Shown here: in pieces, positions 59,073 through 64,000 of the stretch
Numbering within the stretch: position 1 is the stretch's first letter
Layout of the letters: every line of letters starts with the position of its first letter
DNA from: Mesorhizobium loti
GTDB taxonomy: Bacteria > Pseudomonadota > Alphaproteobacteria > Rhizobiales > Rhizobiaceae
DNA: 64,000 nucleotides
Assembly: GCF_003148495.1 (NCBI RefSeq)
Contig: NZ_QGGH01000006.1
Span: 62,001-126,000 of the forward strand
Direction: 5' to 3'
Program-made: the position numbers and the translations under genes
Notes under the pieces: model-generated
Told to the model about the DNA's origin: nothing
Databases searched by the model: none
Seen by the model: only the letters and a program-made list of their open reading frames with translations

Positions 59073-59849
59073 ATGAAGTTCAAGAACCTGGCCCTTTCAC
59101 CACGGCAGGTCGTCGACGACATCGCGCTCTGCCTGGTCTTCTTCACCCGTCTGCCGCTGCCTGGGTTCGACTTTCGCGGCCGCAGCCTTGCCGCCGCGAT
59201 CTGGGCGGCCCCCATCGCCGGCCTCGTCGTCGGCCTGATCGCCGCCATCGTCTTTGCCACGGCGGAACGGTTTGGCCTTGCCATGGGGCCGGCGGCGGCC
59301 CTCGCGCTTGTGGCAACTCTGCTCACCACCGGCTGTCTGCATGAGGACGGGCTATCCGACGTCGCCGACGGTTTTGGCGGCGGCAAATCACGCGGCAGCA
59401 AACTCGAGATCATGCGCGACAGCCGCATCGGCGCTTATGGCGCGGCGGCGCTGGGCCTGTCACTGCTGATCCGCTGGAGCGCGCTGTCGGAGTTCGTCGA
59501 GCCTACACAGGCGCTGTTTGCCCTCCTGGCCGCGCACGCGGCCTCTCGCGGCCTGCTTGGCGCCTTCATGCATCTCTTACCCCCAGCGCGGATCGACGGC
59601 CTCTCGGCCGATGCCGGCACTGTCTCGGTCGAAACGGCAACAGCCAGCGCCGTGCTCGGCGCGATTCCGCTCCTCTTGCTCGGGCTCGGCGGCGCCGTTT
59701 TCGCGCTCATCCTGCTTGGCCTGCTGTTTGCCGCATTCCGCGCCCTTTGCCTCAACCAGATCGGCGGCCAGACCGGCGACACGATCGGCGCACTGCAGCA
59801 GGCAAGCGAAATCGCGGTGCTGCTCGTCGCTTCCGTAGCCCTTTCCTGA
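59073..59849 (+). CDS. cobV: Adenosylcobinamide-GDP ribazoletransferase (cobalamin synthase)
   Basis: A 258-residue inner-membrane enzyme (CobS of enterobacteria) that joins AdoCbi-GDP and alpha-ribazole. FFTRLPLPGFDFRGR, the metal-binding TGCLHEDGLSDVADGFGGG and SRIGAYGAAAL are diagnostic. It has about five hydrophobic helices. The end of the gene lies in a 16-bp tandem repeat. Confidence 0.95.
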   Translation: MKFKNLALSPRQVVDDIALCLVFFTRLPLPGFDFRGRSLAAAIWAAPIAGLVVGLIAAIVFATAERFGLAMGPAAALALVATLLTTGCLHEDGLSDVADGFGGGKSRGSKLEIMRDSRIGAYGAAALGLSLLIRWSALSEFVEPTQALFALLAAHAASRGLLGAFMHLLPPARIDGLSADAGTVSVETATASAVLGAIPLLLLGLGGAVFALILLGLLFAAFRALCLNQIGGQTGDTIGALQQASEIAVLLVASVALS

Positions 59850-59876
59850 TTCCCTTTTGGCCTGATTCCCTTTCGG
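59845..59876. repeat. 16-bp tandem duplication between cobV and cobU
   Basis: CCTGATTCCCTTTTGG (59845-59860) is followed by CCTGATTCCCTTTCGG (59861-59876), one mismatch. The cobV stop is in the first copy. The second copy supplies CGGAG just before cobU, which may act as its ribosome binding site. Confidence 0.85.
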
Positions 59877-59889
59877 AGACTTTACCCCC

Positions 59890-60900
59890 ATGCCCTTCAA
59901 ATCACTCGAAGAACTGCGCGCCGCCTGCCTCGAACTGCCGGCCGGCAGCGATACCGCTGCAAACGCGGTCGCACGCCGCCAGGACACGCTGACCAAGCCG
60001 CAAGGCAGCCTTGGCCGGCTGGAGACCATCGCCGCCTGGCTGGCGCGCTGGCAGGGCCGCGACATGCCGAAACTCGACCGCGTCAAGGTTTTCGTCTTCG
60101 CCGGCAACCACGGCGTCACCGCGCAAGGCGTCTCGGCCTATCCCTCGGAAGTGACCGTGCAGATGGTGGCAAATTTCGCCGGCGGCGGTGCCGCCATCAA
60201 CCAGCTTGCCCGCATGGCAGGTGCCGAACTCGACGTTATCCCGCTCGATCTCGACCATCCGACCGGCGATTTCACGCAAGTACCGGCAATGGACGAAGAG
60301 GCGTTTCTCGCGGCTGTCTCCGCCGGCTACGACGCGGTGACAAAAGATCTCGACCTGATCTGCTTCGGTGAAATGGGCATCGGCAACACGACGCCGGCGG
60401 CTGCCATCTCAGCAGCCCTGTTCGGCGGCGGTGCGGAAAAATGGACCGGGCGCGGCACCGGCGTCGATGACGCCGGCTTGAAGCGTAAGGTCGTCGCCAT
60501 CGAAGCCGGCCTGAAGCGTCACGCGGCCACCCTCGCCGACCCGCTTGCTATCGCTGCCGCGCTCGGCGGCCGCGAACTCGCCGCCATCTTCGGCGCCACG
60601 CTGGCTGCCCGCCATCTCGGCATACCCGTGCTGCTCGACGGCTTTGTCTGCACCGCCGCCGCGGCCCCGCTGGCAAAGCTGCACCCGACCGGCCTCGCCC
60701 ACACAATCGCCGCTCACGTTTCGGCCGAATCAGGCCATCGCGGGCTGCTCGAAGCGCTCGGCCTGCCGCCGCTGCTCGATCTCGGCATGCGGCTCGGCGA
60801 AGGCTCCGGCGCCTGCCTGGCCGTCAACATCGTCCGCTCGGCGCTGGAGTGCCATGCAAGGATGGCGAGCTTTGCCGAGGCCGGCGTGTCGGAGAAGTAG
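59890..60900 (+). CDS. cobU: Nicotinate-nucleotide--dimethylbenzimidazole phosphoribosyltransferase
   Basis: A 336-residue enzyme (CobT of enterobacteria) that activates the lower ligand base. TKPQGSLGRLETIAAWLARW, FAGNHGVTAQGVSAYPSEVT and GEMGIGNTTPAAAISAAL are family blocks, and the catalytic Glu is about residue 304 in RLGEGSGA. It is the last gene of the operon. cobF, cobS/cobT, cobO, cobQ, cobC/D and cobP are not in the window. Confidence 0.96.
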   Translation: MPFKSLEELRAACLELPAGSDTAANAVARRQDTLTKPQGSLGRLETIAAWLARWQGRDMPKLDRVKVFVFAGNHGVTAQGVSAYPSEVTVQMVANFAGGGAAINQLARMAGAELDVIPLDLDHPTGDFTQVPAMDEEAFLAAVSAGYDAVTKDLDLICFGEMGIGNTTPAAAISAALFGGGAEKWTGRGTGVDDAGLKRKVVAIEAGLKRHAATLADPLAIAAALGGRELAAIFGATLAARHLGIPVLLDGFVCTAAAAPLAKLHPTGLAHTIAAHVSAESGHRGLLEALGLPPLLDLGMRLGEGSGACLAVNIVRSALECHARMASFAEAGVSEK

Positions 60901-60986
60901 GCCACATCCCGATCGGAGTGCGGATAAGCCTGTAGACGTCAGCGGAACCAGATCCGGGCCGCCACGTTTCTGAGCGCGGCTCGGAG

Positions 60987-61199
60987 ATGACCGGAATGGG
61001 CAAGTCTGCAATCCGAGCGGCCTCGCCCGGAATTTGGCCTCTGCAACTGTTGAACTTTTTCATGGCTGATGCCCAGGCCGGCATCGGGCCGTTTCTCGGC
61101 GTGTTCCTTTTGGCGCATGGCTGGGCGAGCGGCGGCATCGGCATGGTCATGACCATTGGCGGCGTGGCCGGCATGCTGATGATCACACCGGCCGGTCTC
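60987..61199 (+). pseudogene. 5' fragment of an MFS transporter gene
   Basis: About 70 residues of an MFS N-terminus can be read (WPLQLLNFFMADAQAGIGPF, VFLLAHGWASGGIGMVMTIG, VAGMLMITPAG). The similarity then stops, and the frame continues into unrelated Pro/Ala-rich sequence to 61370. Full-length relatives have about 400 residues. It looks like a deletion remnant next to a small islet. Confidence 0.75.
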
Positions 61200-61375
61200 G
61201 AGGGGAAACATTCCGGGCCGTGCGTCTTTGCCAAATTTGCAAACATCAGGGTGGCAGGGTCGCCCCCATTTCCCTCCGCCAGCCCGCCAGCCCGCCTGCC
61301 AGCGCCGCCAGGGCGCGCGGGCCGCATCGTCGGGCCAGCCACAGCGGCCAGCGCTTGCCGCGCGCTGTAGGGCCG

Positions 61376-62104
61376 CTATTTCCAGAACTCAATCACCTGA
61401 TCGGTATCGACCTCGGCAAACAAGATCGCCGCGCCGAGCACCACCGCATGGTCGTGCCGAAACTGATCCCGGATCGGCGCGCGGTCGGGATTGAGCGTGT
61501 CCATGGTCTCGACAAAATCCAGCGTCGCCCTCGTCGCATGCGCCCACAGATCGCCGACGAGAAGCTTGAAGCGATCCGGGTGCGGAACCGGCCCGATCAG
61601 CTTCGTGCCTAGCCCCGTGATTTGCCACGCGAGGCCGGCGGTGCTGGGATGACTCCCTGCTTCCGAATAGAGATCGAAGCTCTGTTTGAGATCGTACTTC
61701 GCCAGCCCGCGCAGCTTCTCAAGCTCCTTACGGACCAACCCAAAGCCGAATTTGTTGTAGCGCTCCTTGCCGAGGCTCTCGAACCATTCCTGCGCATCGG
61801 CAGGCCGATAGCGAAAATACTCGATCAGTTGGTGGCATTCCACCAGATCGCGAATCTGATGGCTGGCGGGAGACCAGAAGCCGGCCAAGGCCAGTTGGCC
61901 GGCGGCCCCGCAATTGTTGATGATGCGCACGCCGAGGTCGACGACGATAAGAGTGGCCCGCTCGGCATTCCAATTCCCGCCGAGAACAACGTCTTGGATC
62001 AGCCGAACGCATCCGGACGTGCCGGCGCGGAAGGCATCGCCGAGGTTACCGTTTTGGATCAGCGGAAGGTGCTGCGCCTCGACGGCGCTGACATTGAAAA
62101 GCAT
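61376..62104 (-). CDS. Hypothetical protein, 242 residues
   Basis: A soluble protein, mostly helical by appearance, with GCVRLIQDVVLGGNWNAERA near residue 31 and FWSPASHQIRDLVECHQLIE in the middle. No signal peptide, no membrane helix and no known motif are seen. The His at HQIRDLVECH and Asp/Glu-rich repeats do not form a recognised site. The start is the ATG at 62102-62104 with AGGGCAG upstream; an upstream ATG at 62146 is less likely. It sits in the islet between cobU and tRNA-Lys. Confidence 0.6.
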   Translation of the reverse strand: MLFNVSAVEAQHLPLIQNGNLGDAFRAGTSGCVRLIQDVVLGGNWNAERATLIVVDLGVRIINNCGAAGQLALAGFWSPASHQIRDLVECHQLIEYFRYRPADAQEWFESLGKERYNKFGFGLVRKELEKLRGLAKYDLKQSFDLYSEAGSHPSTAGLAWQITGLGTKLIGPVPHPDRFKLLVGDLWAHATRATLDFVETMDTLNPDRAPIRDQFRHDHAVVLGAAILFAEVDTDQVIEFWK

Positions 62105-62202
62105 CTGCCCTTGCCCTTGTCGGCAGCGAATCGCCACCGGGCACACATTATACGCGCCTATCGCCCCGCCCGTTTCCCGTGGAACCCTCCGGCGCGATCC
62201 TC

Positions 62203-62220
62203 ACTGTAATTATTTACAGT
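62203..62220. promoter_or_regulatory. Palindrome at the end of the HTH pseudogene
   Basis: ACTGTAATTATTTACAGT has 7-bp perfect arms (ACTGTAA / TTACAGT) around TTAT. It may be an operator for the adjacent HTH protein or a weak terminator. It lies about 100 bp upstream of the minus-strand hypothetical gene that ends at 61376. Confidence 0.4.
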
Positions 62221-62406
62221 GACCGGCGACGATCCGCTCGTGCAGCCGCGCGACGCGACCAGCCGGCCCAGCCATGTGATCATTGTTCGAGCCATTCGCC
62301 ATGCGCCAGACAGTCGTCTTGCTGACATTCGCTGCGCGGCGATCTCGGCGCGCGACAGGCCGTGCGATTCTAGGCCGGCAATCATCGAGGCGAATGCATC
62401 AGGCAT
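62210..62406 (-). pseudogene. Frameshifted helix-turn-helix DNA-binding protein
   Basis: Two adjoining frames together read as one small HTH protein: MPDAFASMIAGLESHGLSRA and EIAAQ in the first, then ANVSKTTVWRMANGSNND, then AGRVARLHERIVAGHCK in the second. The shift is by one base at about 62332. The combined protein would be about 65 residues, like small phage-type regulators. The stop lies in an ACTGTAA-TTAT-TTACAGT palindrome (62203-62220). It could be a real frameshift or a sequencing error. Confidence 0.6.
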
Positions 62407-62537
62407 GGCCGAAAGTGGCACGGCTGGCGTGAAAGGGAAAGCGCCGCGCCCAAAATCGGCTTGCGCCCAAATCACGTTTTCCGGGCTTCGGCTTGTTTGT
62501 GGGTTTCCACCTAACGCCTTGGTATCTTTGACGTTTT

Positions 62538-62613
<76 letters not shown>

Positions 62614-62720
62614 ACTCGGCCGGCAAAAACCGGCGTTGGCGGGCATATAGCCGCCACCATCGGTCCTGTCCAGCCCTGCCGGAATCATTTCCCGACAAAT
62701 CGCTTAAGTGCCGCAGATGG

Positions 62721-63629
62721 TCAGACGAACAGCTTGCCCTCCGCCACCTTGATCGCATTGCCGCCAATGCGCGCCGAGGCCAGTTTGCCGCCTTGCACGG
62801 TCAGTTCGAGGCGGATGCGCGAAGGCCGGCCCATCTCCAGCCCCTGCTCGATCCATAGCTGCGAAATGCCGTCGGTCGGCGCGTCGAAATGCATGATGGC
62901 GCCGGCAAAGGCAGCTGCCGCCGAGCCGGTCGCCGGATCCTCATAGGAAGGTGTGCCAGGTACGATCATGCGCACATGGAAGGCGCTTTCGTGGTTCACC
63001 GTCTCGCGGCAGTAGACATAGGGGCTGGCGAAGGCCCACTCGCTCTTGCGCGGCGCCAGTTCCGACCACGCCTGGTTGTCCAGCCGGACCCGGCCCGCCG
63101 CCTCGAGATTGGCAACCGGGATGGTCACATAAGGAACGCCGGCCGACCAGAACGCGACGCGGTGATTCTCGAAGCCGATCTCGTGCGGCGTCAACCCAAG
63201 GGCCGCACCGATCGCTTCCGGATCGGCCTCGAGCTTTAGCGGCTCCGGCAGCTTCGCCAGGTCGAACTCGGCAAAGGTGTTGCCGTCGTGCTTGCTGACG
63301 GCGCAACGCACCGGGCCGATATTCTCCTCCAACACGAAGATGCCGGCGCCGCCCTCTTCCGCCAGTTCGGCCAGTGCAATCGCGGCGCCAACCGTCGGAT
63401 GGCCGGCGAACGGCATTTCATAGTCGGGCGTGAAGATGCGGATGCGGTTTCGATGCTTTGGATTGTCCGGCGGCAACACGAAAACCGATTCGGACAGGTT
63501 GAATTCGCGCGCGATGGCCTGCATCGCGGCCGCGTCCAATCCCTTGCTGTCCAGCACGATGGCCAAGGGGTTGCCGGCCAGTCGCTCGGTCGTAAACACA
63601 TCGTAGAGCAAGTAATTCCGGGTTTTCAT
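62721..63629 (-). CDS. PhzF-family epimerase/isomerase-like protein
   Basis: A 302-residue protein of the PhzF/diaminopimelate-epimerase fold. YDVFTTERLAGNPLAIVLD at the start, the catalytic Glu in AREFNLSESVFV (about residue 47), TPDYEMPFAGHPTVGAAIAL, and EDPATGSAAAAFAG near the C-terminus are the family's motifs. Outside phenazine clusters these proteins act on unknown small metabolites. The start is the ATG at 63627-63629 with GGCAGGA upstream. Confidence 0.87.
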   Translation of the reverse strand: MKTRNYLLYDVFTTERLAGNPLAIVLDSKGLDAAAMQAIAREFNLSESVFVLPPDNPKHRNRIRIFTPDYEMPFAGHPTVGAAIALAELAEEGGAGIFVLEENIGPVRCAVSKHDGNTFAEFDLAKLPEPLKLEADPEAIGAALGLTPHEIGFENHRVAFWSAGVPYVTIPVANLEAAGRVRLDNQAWSELAPRKSEWAFASPYVYCRETVNHESAFHVRMIVPGTPSYEDPATGSAAAAFAGAIMHFDAPTDGISQLWIEQGLEMGRPSRIRLELTVQGGKLASARIGGNAIKVAEGKLFV

Positions 63630-63687
63630 TCCTGCCTCAATCCCAACATGGGCGAAATTTAATTTGATATTTGAACCAGTAAGCCTG

Positions 63688-63701
63688 ATCTGTGCACAGA
63701 T
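63688..63701. promoter_or_regulatory. 14-bp perfect palindrome between divergent genes
   Basis: ATCTGTGCACAGAT lies midway between the PhzF-like gene and the efflux adaptor gene, 29 bp before the latter's GTG. It is a candidate operator for one or both. No regulator gene is adjacent within the window. Confidence 0.4.
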
Positions 63702-63730
63702 AGGGACATTGCGCATTATAGGGGTCCAGC

Positions 63731-64000
63731 GTGGACCAGATTGTCAATCTGCCAAAGACGGAATCGGATTCCGCCATCGAGACGGCGCTTGGGCTCGACA
63801 GGCAAGGTCTGCGCAAGTCGCGTCGTCGCGGCTGGCTCTATGCGCTGCTGGCGCTGATCGTGCTCGCCACCGGGCTTGGCGCCTATCAATGGTATGCCGG
63901 CTCGCCGGCCAGGATTGATTACACCACGGTGCCTGCCGCCAAGGCCGACCTCACCGTCGCGGTGTCGGCGACCGGCACGCTGCAGCCCCTCACCCAGGTC
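63731..64000 (+). CDS. Periplasmic adaptor of a MacA/HlyD-type efflux system (3'-truncated by window edge)
   Basis: The first 90 residues are seen. A basic N-terminus (KSRRRGW) is followed by a membrane anchor (LYALLALIVLATGLGAYQWY, about 36-55) and the start of the adaptor domain (VPAAKADLTVAVSATGTLQP), which closely fits MacA-like membrane fusion proteins. The GTG at 63731 is the likely start. The partner ABC permease and outer-membrane channel should lie beyond the right edge. Confidence 0.75.
   Translation, partial: MDQIVNLPKTESDSAIETALGLDRQGLRKSRRRGWLYALLALIVLATGLGAYQWYAGSPARIDYTTVPAAKADLTVAVSATGTLQPLTQV

Overview
The window reads as chromosomal DNA of a high-GC alphaproteobacterium of the order Hyphomicrobiales (Rhizobiales), most likely Mesorhizobium or a close relative. 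The evidence is the aerobic CobN-type cobalamin cluster in rhizobial order, a 14-gene nuo operon followed by birA, rnj, mce, proS and lolCD, a class II ProS of the short type, and several families of intergenic palindromes of the kind I associate with rhizobial genomes. The assignment rests on gene content and recall, not on a database search.

Layout. 1-6.0 kb: the 3' part of a Rieske-type oxygenase alpha subunit, an MFS transporter, a DUF1624 membrane protein coupled to an isoprenylcysteine-methyltransferase-like protein, a MerR regulator and the Mg2+ channel MgtE. 6.0-15.0 kb: an orphan LuxR-type regulator with a degenerate receiver, then a co-directional set of serine-cycle genes (sgaA, mclA, mtkA, mtkB, a hydroxypyruvate-reductase-like dehydrogenase, ppc). 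Together these convert serine plus glyoxylate to hydroxypyruvate and glycine, reduce hydroxypyruvate to glycerate, carboxylate PEP, and split malyl-CoA to glyoxylate and acetyl-CoA. 15.1-17.7 kb: tRNA-Leu, lipB and a site-2-protease-like membrane protein. 17.7-43.5 kb, all on the minus strand: nuoABCDEF-orf-nuoGHIJKLMN, birA, rnj, a low-GC islet of secreted proteins and transposon debris, mce, a DUF1467 protein, proS, lolC, lolD, and a very short membrane ORF behind an SOS box. 43.8-60.9 kb: a YcaQ-type DNA glycosylase, then a cobalamin riboswitch and a long overlapping cob operon (DUF1636, cobW, cobN, G, H, I, J, L, E, M, A, B, V, U) with cobK embedded on the opposite strand. 60.9-64 kb: a second islet of broken genes beside tRNA-Lys, a PhzF-like protein, and the start of an efflux periplasmic adaptor.

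Most interesting observations. (1) At 17765-17851 a 28-residue one-helix protein with a strong ribosome binding site lies directly behind a perfect alphaproteobacterial LexA box (GTTC-N7-GTTC), downstream of lolD. Size, topology, regulation and position recall the SOS-induced division inhibitor SidA of Caulobacter. (2) cobN carries an in-frame copy of an intergenic-type palindromic repeat, and cobG a second, different one. (3) NuoE and the small protein encoded between nuoF and nuoG share a C-terminal helix-hairpin-helix-like domain at about 60% identity. (4) The LuxR-type protein next to the serine-cycle genes has lost every hallmark phosphorylation residue, and an array of GGGTAGGC repeats lies between it and those genes. 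(5) The mce-rnj interval holds a cassette of two secreted proteins linked by a coupled micro-ORF, next to an IS66/metallo-hydrolase wreck. (6) A remnant of mtkB sits between ppc and tRNA-Leu.
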